Source of the DNA: Dermatophagoides farinae
Lineage: Eukaryota > Arthropoda > Arachnida > Sarcoptiformes > Pyroglyphidae
Length of the DNA stretch: 64,000 nt
Assembly (NCBI RefSeq): GCF_024713945.1
Contig: NC_134681.1
Coordinates: forward strand, 4,689,501 to 4,753,500
Direction: 5' to 3'
Positions 47,701-61,592 of the stretch are shown piece by piece (position 1 is the first letter of the stretch; the number at the start of each line of letters is the position of its first letter). Made by a program: the position numbers and the translations under genes. The notes under the pieces were generated by a model that was not told the origin of the DNA, searched no databases, and saw only the letters and a list, made by a program, of their open reading frames with translations.

Positions 47701-49156
47701 TAATGTATTGACTGCATACAAAGATAGCTGCACACGTTTATACGATACGGTTACTACTGAAATGATACACCAACCGTCAATGACATCGACATTGACGACC
47801 AATCAATCGTTGATGGGAGGTGTATCTAATCTTGATCTTTCTGAATCAAGCCATACTTCAACAATGTTGACAAATTCCGATCAACGACGATCAATTCTTT
47901 CTGCATATTGTGCACATAATGAAGATATTAATCGATTATTAAAATCACAACCGAATTGGATTCAATTAGAGATGGTAAATCAAAGAATACGGACAACAGC
48001 CAGTGGGAGAACGACACCCTCGTCATTGATCAAATCACATCAACGATATGGTGGTGTTGGTAATGCACCTGCACGTCGTCAAATGATGATGATCAATCGA
48101 CAAATGTCGACATCAATGTCATTCGATGTTGAATCACCTGAAGATGTTCGACAACGAAATGCAAGCGAAATCGATATTCTAATTAAAATGTTGTCACAGG
48201 AGATAACTCAATCAGAATTACTTTGGAATCAAGGTCAATTAACTTTATTGGCCAATATGCAACAATCATTCGAATGGCTGGCTGTCCGTTGTGATCATTT
48301 GGTACAAATGATACAATCACAATCATCGGGATCATCATCATCGAATCAAAGAAATCGCATGGGTTTGTCGAATGATTCCTCTGATGTAATCATAGCCACA
48401 TTGAATCAATTAAGCGTAGATTTTGAAGAACTTGGCCAACTATGTCTCATGGTATTACATTTAGAGATACGGGTTCATTGTTGTTATCATTTACAAGCGC
48501 TTGATGCCCAATTTTTCACTACACCGGTCCCAAGTACAATGATGTCTACCTCGGATCATTCTTATAGTGGTAACCGATCATCCAATGCAACAAACAGTAC
48601 ATCGACAGATCTGTCTGATGATGGTCGAATAATGCCATTATTAGAAGATCTACAACGTATGCATTCAGAAATATCGGCTGCTCAACTGTCAACATCCAAA
48701 ATGGGATACCTTTTCGAAGGTCTTGGTCATTTGATGGCAACTAAATTCATCAATTCAGCCATGGCTGTAAAACGTGTCAAACCTAACGGTATAAAACGTG
48801 CTTGTCGTGCCATTTATGATATTCAACGACGATTATCGACATTAACGAAATCACGTGAATTGGCATTAGATTATGCTAGACAGTATTTCGAAATGTTATT
48901 ATTAACACCGGAAGAAATATTTTCCACTATCATTGAACGTGGTAGACAATTTAAACCACAAGAATATATCAGTGCCATTACATTGTTACATCAAAGCGGA
49001 CTAAGTCAAACAGGATCAGAAACTGGTGTCAATACAATTATGGCCAATACAACAACATCGGCAGCAAGCAATAGTCTTGATCAACATCAATCAAATCAAC
49101 AGCTACAGCGGCTAATAAAACGATTAAATCATATATTAGCCGAAGTTATCTCATAA
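44754..49156 (+). CDS. Sec8: Exocyst complex subunit Sec8 (EXOC4)
   Basis: Subunit of the octameric exocyst that tethers secretory vesicles to the plasma membrane. Exons 44754-44813, 44887-45685 and 45741-49156 join in phase to 1,424 residues. The N-terminus is the conserved Sec8 domain: GGLLMSVIRSLTTSRDSADR, LEKGFQQCDAKLNELISQHG, LLHCKREELKKLWLEIIE, NLLERIERVSALP, and later KCIEELHRHLYSITTENVRK. A middle region, about residues 540-880, is Ser/Thr/Gln/Asn-rich and not part of the usual protein. It explains why this copy is much longer than the roughly 970-residue vertebrate subunit. Conserved helical sequence returns after it (LLLLESAVLVDVAVHDLSML) and runs to the end (FKPQEYISAITLLHQSGL, LIKRLNHILAEVIS). 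The start MAEPAPIRPQ is chosen as the first ATG in frame with the family N-terminus. Confidence 0.9.
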
Positions 49157-50516
<1,360 letters not shown>

Positions 50517-51342
50517 ATGGATAAAAATTCTGTTCAATCAAGTCAATCAAAATTGGCCAAATATCGTAAATATTTTGGCAAGAAAAATTCGGGTATCTCA
50601 ATATTGAAACCTGAAAATCAGATTACAAAAAGTCAAATGGTTATTATGCAAGGTACATCCGGTGTTGGTAAAATGTCAAACAAAAAACAATCATCATTCA
50701 CTGGAAAGAAGATGGAGGCAAAACGTCATTGGACAAATAAAAGGATTGGCTCGAAAAAAGTAAAGCTTTCTGGTAAGTAATTGAAAATGAAATGAATGAA
50801 TATGATAATCTTGAATTTTTTTCAAATAAAAATTATAGATGTTAGGATTTTCCCTTTGCCTGATTATTCTAAAACAATTGGTGATAATTTTAATAAATCT
50901 GAAATTAAGAGTTCAAATGTTATTGAGATAAAAAAATCAGTAAGATTTCAACATGAAGCTGCAAGTGAACAAAAAGCTTCAAATATCACTAATGCTAATG
51001 ATCCATGTAAGTAAATACGAAATGATAAATCAAATCGATAATAATAATAATAATCAATGATTTTGTTTTTAAAATTTAGTCGATGATTGGGATTCGGATA
51101 CGGAAAATTTTTCCGTATTCGATCCGGATGGTGAAACATATTGTTTCTGTCGACGATACATTCCTGGATCGACATTGATTTATTGTGACAATTCTTTATG
51201 TAAAATCAAATATTTTCATAAAAAGTGCCTTAATTTTGATAAAATTCCAGATGGAAATTTTTTCTGTACATCTTGCAAAATAAAAAAACAAGCAAAAAAT
51301 GGCCAATTCATTCTTGATCCAGATGCCGAACAACAAGAATGA
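50517..51342 (+). CDS. ING-type PHD finger protein
   Basis: Three exons, 50517-50772, 50839-51006 and 51080-51342, join in phase to 228 residues. The start is the ATG at 50517 (MDKNSVQSSQ). The N-terminal 140 residues are basic and Lys/Ser-rich without recognisable domains. The C-terminal exon encodes an acidic linker and one PHD zinc finger at about residues 158-205, with the C4-H-C3 ligands in order: YCFC, YCDNSLC, YFHKKC and FFCTSC. The spacing and the words YCDN and IKYFHKKCLNF resemble ING-family PHD fingers, which read methylation of histone H3 lysine 4. Whether the aromatic-cage residues suit K4me3 is not settled. The leucine-zipper-like N-terminal helix of true ING proteins is missing, so it is probably a small chromatin reader outside the ING orthologue groups. 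Confidence 0.7.
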
Positions 51343-51830
51343 TTCTACAATTCTATTACATAAATTATCATTATCGTCCATACAAACCAATACACATAAA
51401 CATATCAACAAAAATTCTAATCGATATCAACAAGTTTAAATTTTAATCATACACATCAAATTCTTTTCATCAGTTTAAATCTCTTTTATATGATTATCGT
51501 ACATTAATTTGATACAATTTTCAAAACAAATTGAAATTCTCTTCACATTTTATTTTTGAAATAAATAAAAAAAAATTAACCTTACAAACATTAAACATTT
51601 ATTTTATCCATTCAACTTTGAAAAACACCACATGAAATATTAAAAAAAAATGGAATCCAGGTAACATGTGGCTATATCTTTATAGATATATATATACGAC
51701 TCCGGTGAGATATTCTAATTACCATCATAATGATTCATGTGGATGAATGTTTTTTTCCCCATACTATAGTCCATCAATTGGTTTGTTCAAACTGTATCGA
51801 AAACTTTTTGATATTGTTTTCATTTTACAA
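51343..51830. other. Convergent 3' interval (PHD gene / FHIP gene)
   Basis: About 490 bp between two stop codons, with AATAAATAAA near 51560-51570 suiting the plus-strand PHD gene. It is otherwise AT-rich with no other feature. Confidence 0.5.
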
Positions 51831-54800
51831 TTAGTTTTCAATATATCTTAATGAATGTTCAATAAGAATGGCAGATAATTCCATGAGAAATTCATCAAAC
51901 ACAATTATATTATAGACAAGTTGATTGAAACGATTAACATTTTGTGATTGATCTCGTTGTTCTCGTAATTCTCGTTGCTGTTGTAATAATGTTTGATTGA
52001 TGAATCTATACAGAATTTAAAAAAAAACAATGAAAAATTAAACCAAACACAATTTCATCATTGAGAATATACCTGATACCACCGGGAACTACTTCCAACA
52101 TTTGTCCCGTAGATGAAACAATTGATGCATTACTTGGTCGACGACTGACTATAGTGGATGTTGATGACGATGAATTTGTTGAACGAAAAAAGAAATTTTT
52201 TAACATTCCAAATGCTTTATGTTGAGATCCTAAAATGGCAAAATGTATAAGGATTGATTATCTATATCTATCTATCTATAATCATAAAAAATTTATTTTA
52301 CCTTTTTCATTTGTTTCGTTTGATTTTGATAATGATGAATTTGATGATCGTATATTTGTAACACCACCAGCACCACTACCAAGCAATAATGAACATTCTA
52401 CTTCTCCCAATGGCATTGATTGTAGATTTGATTTTGCTGCCTGAAAAACTGTTTCAAAATCCGGTATTTCATCACAATAATTTTGAGCTTCAAGACTTAA
52501 TTTTTGTATTAAATGCAGAAAACATGGTACATTTTTTGTTCGTGATAATGTTTCATCAAATAATAATGATAATAATAATTTATGTGGAAAATGACAAAGT
52601 CTAGTCAATAGACCGGTCAAATGTAGATTAGTGATGACTTCATTCTCGAAAAATTTCTCAAATTTCATGAATAATATCGATAAAAATGATCCAATCGGTG
52701 GTGGTTCAGACCAATCATTTCCTCTATTATTATTATTATTATTATTACTACTCTTAATATTATTTGATATGATATTCATCATGCCAAAAAATGATGGCTT
52801 ATTTGTTTCAATTTTATAGCTAATTTTTTTCTTTTTCAAATCATAATAGCAGTTCTTCATTTTGAATCCAGGTGAAAATTTTGCTAATAATGTATTTTGT
52901 GTAATTATATCATTAATATCGATGATTTCTTCATCCATCATTGCCATTGTTGTTGTTGATTGTTGTTGATGGCCACAATCATCATGATTATGATCATCAT
53001 TGTTGTCGTTATTGTTGTTATTGTTGTTGTCACCGTTCAGATTGTTTCGATCAATCGTACAAAATATGATATTTTCATCTTGAACTTCATTAAGTAAATG
53101 ACATGGTTCATGATAAGAATTTCGCCACGTTTTTGTTGCTAAATGACATTGTTCAAGATTTTGTCGAGCATCATTTAAGTAATTGAGATAATTAAGAAAA
53201 TATCCAGAATGGCATTTACAATTATTCGATATATTCGAATCAAATGATGAAATAGATTCAATCTCAATATTTACGGCCGCTGCTTGATGCGGACAAAGAC
53301 TATTCAGATAATAAGATATACTTGTTGATAGTAATTTTTGAGCCGAAATTGCAAGCCAATTTTTCTGATATGATCGATATGATTGATTTTGTGCATAATG
53401 TTTTGATGATGAATAATCCAAATTATCGTCATGGTGAGATTCTTTTTTCAAATGACGACCACGCATTAGATGTCTGTAAAAATAAAATGAATTCAAATAA
53501 GAAAGTAATGAAAAAAAAGAAAAAAAATTCGAAACAATTACTTGAAAATAAGTTCATAAAGTAGATCTTCACAGTTTAAATCCAACAATGTTTTAAAGAA
53601 TATCAATGTCACAAGTGATAGCTATATATTGAATAATGAGAAAAAAAAATGCAATTAAAATTTTTTTTTCTTCAATAAATCAAAATTTTTTTTTGTTCAC
53701 CTTAGATTTAGCTGTAATACGATTGATCAAAGTTGAAATAATGAAATTATTATCATAAACTTCAAAACAAAGAAATTCAAGAAATATTCGAATCAATTTT
53801 GGTTCACTTGTTGTTCGAATAAATAGATCCAGATAGGCAGTTGTAGTTATAATTTCATCCAATGTGTTCTGATTTTAAAAAGAAAAAAATTGAAAAAAAA
53901 ATTAGTTTGAATGAAAATAATTTCTCAGACATTCATCATCAATAATAATAATAAAAAAAATAGCCATAGCCCAACGAAAGCAAATAACAAATTTAAAAAA
54001 AACTCCATGCAAACTGAAAAAAAGGAGAAATCAAATAAAATAAAAAAATATATAAAAGAAATCATGGAAACATGCAATTCATCATGCATCATTCAAGCAT
54101 CCATTGATCGATGCCCCCCACCACCATTATCCAATATTAAAAGCGAATGAAATCCAAATGTACACACACACACAATAATAACAATGACAATACCCACCGA
54201 ATATGATGGTAATGTTTCAAGATCGTTGATGGAAACATTGGCCACATCCTTTCATGATGATGTATTGATGATGAAGATGGTTTGGTTTTTTTTAGAAAAA
54301 AAGACAAAGATGAGAATCAAAATATTCGTTATAAGAATATAAATTTTCGTTCAAATCAATCAATCATGTGTGATTGTGTATGGGAAATGAAAAATTCAAT
54401 TTCCACCATGGTTGTTGCATTTTCTTCTTATTATTCTTCGCAGATTTCCAGATTTATATAAAAACTGACACACTTTTCTTCAATTTTCACACACACACAC
54501 AAACACAGAAAAAACTACTAATAATAAATTTTCAAAAAATAATTCCCGCTCTTCTTACCTGATGTAATGCTGGTCCGATTACGGAGATTAAAAAACCATT
54601 AAAGGTAAATTTTAGTAATTGCACTTGTATGATTGGATGAGACATCTGTACAACAGCATTGCAGAAATCTAAACATTTTAAGAAATGATCAATCTCTTTT
54701 GAATTGGATAAAAGTTCATGTTTGAATTGATATGATTGATATTGTTCATTATTATTATTATTTTTGTTGTTGTTGTTATTGTTGTTGCCCGATAATGGTT

Positions 54801-56157
54801 GATGATTATCATTATTAGCGGCAATCAATACACGTGGTAGTGATGAAAAATGTCCACTTAAACCAGTGGCCAATATTGGACAGAAATCAGTTTTATTTGC
54901 AACATAATATGCTAAACGTTCATCATGTCTTGACATGGCTAAACAAAGTAATATTGCATCACGTGCTTGTTGTCCAATTGGACCATCTCTATGAACGAAT
55001 TGTATCAATAATGAAAATAATGGAAAAGAAACATTTTCAAAATTATCATCCTGTTGATTATCATAATCATTGTCGATTTTGTCCGTATGTTCATTTGTTT
55101 TGTTTTGTTTATCACAGTAAGAATCCAGATGACTAGATTGTTGTTTTGGCATATGACTGTTTTGATGATTAATGGTTACCGTCATATCATCATCGTACAT
55201 ATCATTCAATGATAATTTTCTATTCGAATTGTTGATTTTTGTTGAATAGAATTTTCCATTAATAATAAATAAATTTAAAAGGCGATTATTCTGGCTAATT
55301 ATTACGCATAATGTATTGAGCAATATAACCAAACGTTTTTCAATCTCAACAACATAATTATTTATCGTTGTATAATTGGACATTAAAAATGTTGATAATG
55401 AATCTAATAAATATATCAATGGCTGAAAGAATGATTGCTTGAATAGAATAATATCGGTTTGGCACAATTCACTAATTAATAAATCATATAATTTTAATTG
55501 TTCCAGATACATGGCATTCTTCCATTCTCCGGACATTTCTGACCATTGAAATATTTTCTCTAATATTGATTCACTTGATAGAAATTCCAATAATGGGCTT
55601 AATGATGATGATGAGGATGATGATGTACTGGATGATTCGATTATTATAGAATTATTATTATTATTATTCGGATTCAGATTATGTTGACCACAACTATGAT
55701 GGCTATTATTTTCTGATGATGTTGTTGTATGTTCAAATGTTTTTATATCACTCATACTTGCAGCAGTACGTACATCATTTACATTTTCTTCAACTAATAA
55801 TGAAATCATTTGTTCAATATGATTAACAATACTTGATAAATCATCAATAGTTATATCGTTTAGAATTTTACATTCCATAATAGACCATGCTTGTATCCAA
55901 TGCATACGAAATGAATCCAATATGGCACTTTTTAATGATTCAGTATCTTGTAATGATGAATATCGGCTACTATATTCATCGGTTGTTGATAATGATGACA
56001 TTGGATGATGATGATGATGATGATGATGATGGTGATTATTATTATTATTATTATTATTATTATGACTATGATTATTATTAATCATTGTTGATGATAGATT
56101 ATTGGAAGACGATGATGATGATGAAACATTGGAATTCAATACATCTGGCATGACCAT
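51831..56157 (-). CDS. FHIP1: FTS-Hook-interacting protein (FHIP/FAM160A)
   Basis: Subunit of the FTS-Hook-FHIP complex that links early endosomes to dynein. Exons 56157-54559, 53868-53701, 53621-53542, 53473-52302, 52229-52073 and 52005-51831 join in phase to 1,116 residues. The N-terminus is Ser/Asn/His-rich with nine to ten histidines, then the conserved helical body begins: LKSAILDSFRMHWIQAWSIM, SPLLEFLSSESILEKIFQW, and the family hallmark HRDGPIGQQARDAILLCLAMS near residue 400. The exon 1/2 join reads IGPALHQ then NTLDEIITTTAYLDLFIR, matching FAM160A proteins exactly where expected. FKTLLDLNCEDLLYELIFKH follows across the next splice. A long insert with Asn runs precedes the tail, FNQLVYNIIVFDEFLMELSA, the conserved C-terminus. 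The family is confident; which vertebrate paralogue is nearest is not. Confidence 0.88.
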
Positions 56158-58353
56158 TTTGTTAGTTAATTTATATAATTTAGTAAGGAAATTCTTCGGA
56201 CAACAAATTTTGATGTGGAAAAAAAAATTTAATCACAAAAACAATGTTTGATACATTTGTAAACGTATTTTTATTATTGACGCCCAATTTTGTTTTTTCA
56301 TTACGTTTTAAAATTTTATCCAACAACAATGAATAATAACAACAATAAATGGATTTTACTTGTTGATTTTTTATTTCATTTTATCAGCGTTACCAATGAC
56401 AACTTGTTGCGAAAAAAAACGAATCAATAACAACAATAAAATATCAAGACAAGATAAATAAAAAGATTGAATGATGGTGGATAGTAGAAAGAATGTAAAA
56501 TGTGATAAAAAGTTGATCAGGTAGTATAATGATAATATTTTAAAATTTAAAGGTCGAGAGTGAATTTTTTTTTTCATTATTATTGACTAGCATCACTGTT
56601 GGATTGTGGATGATTATGATGATGATAAAATGTAATTGAATGAAATTAGATGTTAGAAGCCAAATCAAATGGAAAAAAGGATTCTATTTCTTCTGGATTG
56701 AATTTTTGTCTGGTTTTTTTTTCGTATCTTCGTAGTATCATTCATAACATTATTTAATAATTTGCGTTTTATTTTTGTTCATCAACATTATCATCATTAT
56801 CATTTATGAAATGTTTTTTTCGTCATCGGAAATATGATTCAATCAGATTGAATGTCATGTGAAAAATGGAAATCTATAACTTAGATTTTTGTAACTGTAG
56901 TGCTATATAATTTCTCGACATTTGTCTTCCGGTTTTCGTGTACAATACACACATACACACACACAAACACATTAATAAAACAAATTGAACGACAAAAATC
57001 AAGCCCAAGATTGAATGATTGATCAAAAATGTCAGCAGCAACAGCAGGTTTGAAATATTATTTTTTTCACATTGATTATTATCATCATGATGACAAACAA
57101 AATCAAATTTAAATGGAAAATAAATTATGTTTGAACACACATTCACATACACATACATACAAAGATAATTTGATGAAATAAAATGGTCAAATACAAAATT
57201 TTGTTGAAAATTGTTTGAAAACAAATAGTAGAAACAGGTAGTAGTAGTAGTATACTATAGTGAGAGAAAAAAAAAGTGAGAGCACAAACAAAAAACAAAC
57301 AAAAAAAACGAAAACATTCGAAACCGTTATGTTGAGAATTTTTTTCTTTCTTTCACATTTGTTTGTCCATCGAAATGTTGTCCATTATTTATGGAACAAA
57401 TTTTTGTTCGTGAACGGAAAGAAAAATGAAAATGAAAAGTAATTGAAATGATGATTGATGTTGATGAAAACAAAACAAAACAATAAATAAACGAGAACAA
57501 AGTTGAAGCATCAACAATATTGATCAAATTATGGCATTCAATTATTTGCTGTTTTGTTGTTGTTGATTTGTTTCACTTCATGTTTTCAATTTAATGATTA
57601 TACGGACAAACAAATATGGACAAAATTGGTTAATCAATTTGGGTTCATTTTCTGTAATGGAAACGAGAAAAAAAAATTAATGAATGAAATTTATGGATAT
57701 GAGAAAAATTTGATTGACAAATACCTCATTGATTTTTTTTAAACATTTTTTTTTGTATGGACAACATGTGTGAAATCTATACGAATAATAAATATATGAT
57801 GATGATGATAATGATGATTAAAAATGATTGCAGAATTTTGTAGTTTTTTTTCATTTAGATTCTTGATGAATTGAACACATATATAGAGATTATTATTATG
57901 GTATACACGCATATTATATGTGGAAATTATACGTAGAAGCTAGATTTATTTGAATCGTAGTTTATACAAGACTATGAAAAAAAGAAGAAAAAAAAATTTT
58001 TTAAAATAAAGTAAATTGTAAAATGCATTATGGTGATTATGAAAAAACGTTTACACTTAAAAAAAAATAAAAACGAATATTTGAAATAAAAAAAATGATG
58101 AAATGAAATTATTTTCTGCTTACATAGATTGATTGATTATGGAACTTGGAATTTTTCATCACAAACCCACAGACAAACATAAATCAACCAAAAACGACAA
58201 TGATAATAAAAACAACCGATATTATAAATTGAGTGAAGCGAGGACAACAACAACAACAAAAAAGAAGAAGAAAAAACAATTGCAGATAACTTGCCAAGCA
58301 AGTTAACCGCCAATAAAGATAGATATATAGGAAATTGAGAGGCAAACAAAAAT

Positions 58354-58404
<51 letters not shown>

Positions 58405-59237
58405 AAATGCACTTGTGGCAACATTGATCAGTTAGTAGTGATAGAGGAATTCATTCAAAATTTGTTAAAAGGTTGTTTGTTGTGTGTGTGGTCGGGCTAC
58501 AAAATATATATAAACGGGTGTCATATAATGAATGTAATGATGATGATGATGATGATGATGATGATAATGGTGGCGTCTTGTTTTTGATGTTTATCTACAA
58601 TATACTATTTGTCTATTGTATCCGTGTATATGACTAAACTTAATCCAACCAGCAACTGAATCATCATCATCATCATCATCATCATATAGATTGTAATAAA
58701 TACCTGTATGGAAATGATGCTTACTCATTGCTTATTAGCAATGATTTTTTTTTCTAGATGCACTATGTGATTATCACCCGATAATGGTCCAAACGGAAAT
58801 GAAGAAAAAATGCAGTATTTCATCGATTATTTGATTGTTGTTGTTCGATATTAATAAATAAAGATAATGATGATGATGATGGTAATGGCAAATTCAATCA
58901 AGCGAAACAATCGATCGATTTAGCCAGAAAATAAAAAATCAAGGACGATACAGACAATTGGTCACCATGGTCACATGTTGTTGAGTGTATATTTATCTTT
59001 CTTTCTTTCTTCTTATCACTGTTTTTTTTCTGTTTTCATTTCATTAAATTCGAATTAATTTTTTTCCGATTTTCATTATTTTGGAATCAACAAATTTTTT
59101 ATATTCGTATTTAGAGGAAATGTTTCAAAACATATATTAACAAAAAAAAAAAAAAAAAATACAGAATATAATCACGAAAAATATTATTAACTAGATTCAA
59201 TTCGTAAATTGGTAATCTACTTACTTTTATCCGTGGT

Positions 59238-59272
<35 letters not shown>

Positions 59273-59737
59273 AACATCAGCATATATCACCAAAAAAAAA
59301 AATTTTATATACACACACAAATTGGCTCATTTCATTTTTCACAAATATTCTTGAGAATTGTCTTGTTGTTGTTATATACCGCCATCTAGTAATTGGAATT
59401 CTAAACCAAATCGTTTACGTTTACATCATCATCATACTATACTATTTCTACTCTCATGGTTTTCAAATTTTCAAATTAAAAACAAAAAAAAAAAATTTTC
59501 TAATTTCATTCATATATATCACTTAAAATGAAAAATATCAATCTTTGATGATAATTAATTGACAAATTTTTTTTCTTCTTCATTTAATCCAGGAAACACT
59601 TGAATTTTTTTCTTAAAACAAAAACCACTATGATGTGATATATGTGTGTATGTAAAAACCTTATGTGGTTATTATAGTCTATATCTTTCAAGATAAAAAG
59701 CCGCCATCATATCATCATCATATATATCTATTTTTCA
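56158..59737. other. Intergenic, 3.6 kb, between FHIP and the LTR element
   Basis: No supported gene. It contains a CA run near 56947-56969, TAG repeats near 57238-57252, a GATA/GA run near 58360-58398, ATG repeats near 58536-58565, ATC repeats near 58660-58683 and AAC repeats at 59238-59272. The first few hundred bases beyond 56157 should include the FHIP promoter. A degenerate CTCF-like site lies at 59379-59390. Confidence 0.5.
59238..59272. repeat. AAC microsatellite, 11 units
   Basis: Perfect trinucleotide run. Its translations as Thr or Leu runs explain open frames on both strands here. Confidence 0.9.
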
Positions 59738-60904
59738 TGTGCGAAACTATGGTTGACTTTGAGCCGCCGCCTAGACCGATCCACTGGATGGAAATAGTAG
59801 ACCGGAAGCCCAAATGATATCTGGCCTTCCGAAAATAATCAACTCAACAACGAAAAGAAAAGGATTTTATTTACACAATTTAGTAAGCACACACAAATTA
59901 TATTAATACACGACGTTTAGCACTTATAATAAAATTATAAGACGTTGTTACTGCAATAATGATGATGATGATCTTAATTGGTGGTTTTATTCCAACTGTC
60001 TACCGATCGGGTTTCTACCTCTTTATCGGGATTCGGTAGTGGAGGTTCTTCTTACTCCACACACTTCTTCTTTGACAACAGGTCAACTCTATGACTGTGT
60101 CGGCATCGAACTTCTTCATCCGCTTTCTGTCTTACGGATGCTGCTTGCAATGGGAATCTTTGTCTTCTATCTAATTCCCACGCGGTTGTTGGAACACCAA
60201 TTCTTTCTTCTTCTGAATCACTTCTTACTGTCTTACGTCGTTACTTCACCAATCGTTCGACTCTAATCTCCTTCTGCTTTTTGACCGACTGCCCCTGATT
60301 CTCCGTTTTCCATTCGTTTTTATAATTTCGGCTATGTTGGTTGTCCTTCCATCCTTAATGGTCCTTAGGAGGGAGTATGTCCTCTCCTGCTTTCTACGCG
60401 GGGTATCGTTGCTCGATTGTCCATTTGACAATTCTCGACTTCAACCCTGTTTTATGACTGGCCAGATGTGGTCCTTTCCTAATGAATCGTTCTTATCTGG
60501 CATTCCAATCCCAAGGTTTCTCTGCCATGGCTCATTTCTTTGGTCCTTGGTTCGTCTTAACAAGCCTGACCAAACGATTTATGGTCAGTTCCATAAAAGG
60601 ACAATAATCAATTTCAGCCATTCGTCGGTCTTCGGTTCTTTGATCTCGTATCGAATTGGTACAATCGGTTGACAAATCTTGATCGATTCTTGATCGATTT
60701 GCAAGCCAAACCTTTATTTTATGGCCACATTCCCACTCCCACGACATAAACAAAAATCTTTTAGGTGCCCAACTGGTCACAAAATGTCGAATTCGGGCAC
60801 TCCCTGGTCATAAAACTTTGGCAGCTTTCTCACGTGATCTCCTCCAGTCCAAAATCTTGGCTGGTCCCCTTCATAAAGGACGAACATATGTTTCCAACAT
60901 CACA
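59738..60904 (-). repeat. Probable 3' LTR of the Gypsy element
   Basis: On the minus strand the interval starts TGTGATGTTGG directly after a G-rich polypurine tract (about 60905-60918) and ends GTTTCGCACA, so it has TGTG...CACA inverted ends. An AATAAA signal occurs near 59865-59870, close to the end as expected in an LTR. Its length would be about 1,167 bp and its composition differs from the AT-rich flank. The left boundary is inferred, since no second LTR is available in the window for comparison. Confidence 0.5.
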
Positions 60905-61023
60905 TCCCCCCCCCTTATAAAAACTTAGGGTGGGCTCCCCCATACGGTGGTTTCGTCTGCTATTCTGGTCCATACGATTGTCTTCTACATGACCTACGAA
61001 AATAATTTGCATGCAATGTTCAG

Positions 61024-61025
<2 letters not shown>

Positions 61026-61069
<44 letters not shown>

Positions 61070-61316
61070 TGTATAATAGGTGAATATGGAATTTCAATTA
61101 TAATGATATACAAGTGTCATAAAGAGATAGATAAGAGTGAGTTATACAATGCTTGGAATTGACAATTTTTTTTTTTTTTTTTTTTTTTTTAAGAAAAGGA
61201 AACATAAAAGAGGAAAAGATCCATTAGAAGGTTATAATCAATATAAGGTGAAAAGAAATAAAGAAAATACAAAACAAGAGGATAATGATTAAGACATTTT
61301 TTTTTTTTTTTTTTTT
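61026..61316 (-). repeat. Three poly-A tracts at regular spacing
   Basis: On the plus strand T runs of about 43, 25 and 20 bases start at 61026, 61166 and 61297, that is 131-140 bp apart, separated by unrelated AT-rich sequence. They lie between the integrase end and the purine tract of the Gypsy element. They may be A-tails of short retroposed pieces inserted into the element, or expanded homopolymers. Confidence 0.6.
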
Positions 61317-61503
61317 GAATTAAGTTGACTTTGAAAACACAAACACAACAAGGGAATGACACATATTGTTCACTTTCACGTCTAGTTGTTCGACATATAA
61401 AGCACTATCGTTGAATGGTAGTTTTCTTTTCTTTTACACTTCTACGTAATTGTTTGTAGAAACACAAATTGGTTAAATTCTTGGAGAAAAATTGTTGTTT
61501 TAT

Positions 61504-61592
61504 CACTTCACTTATTCGTTTGAATTGTTGGTTCACACACACTTCACTTGTTCGTTTGGATTGTTGGTTCACACACACTTCACTTGTCTGTT
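61504..61592 (-). repeat. 36-bp tandem repeat, about 2.5 copies
   Basis: Units at 61504-61539 and 61540-61575 are nearly identical, differing at two positions, and a partial third unit follows to about 61592. The 36-base period keeps a reading frame. It sits just past the integrase end of the Gypsy element. Confidence 0.75.

Noticed and set aside
60246-60780. Minus-strand open frames inside the probable LTR, one beginning MTSWAPKRF
   Set aside because: They sit within the inferred LTR and match no gag or envelope feature I know. They were not called as genes.
60780-60904. Very short (about 120 bp) LTR ending just before a possible primer-binding site
   Set aside because: The interval could be bounded by TG and CA near 60787. 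However, the poly-A signal and the CACA end near 59738 favour a single long LTR, and no tRNA match was certain.
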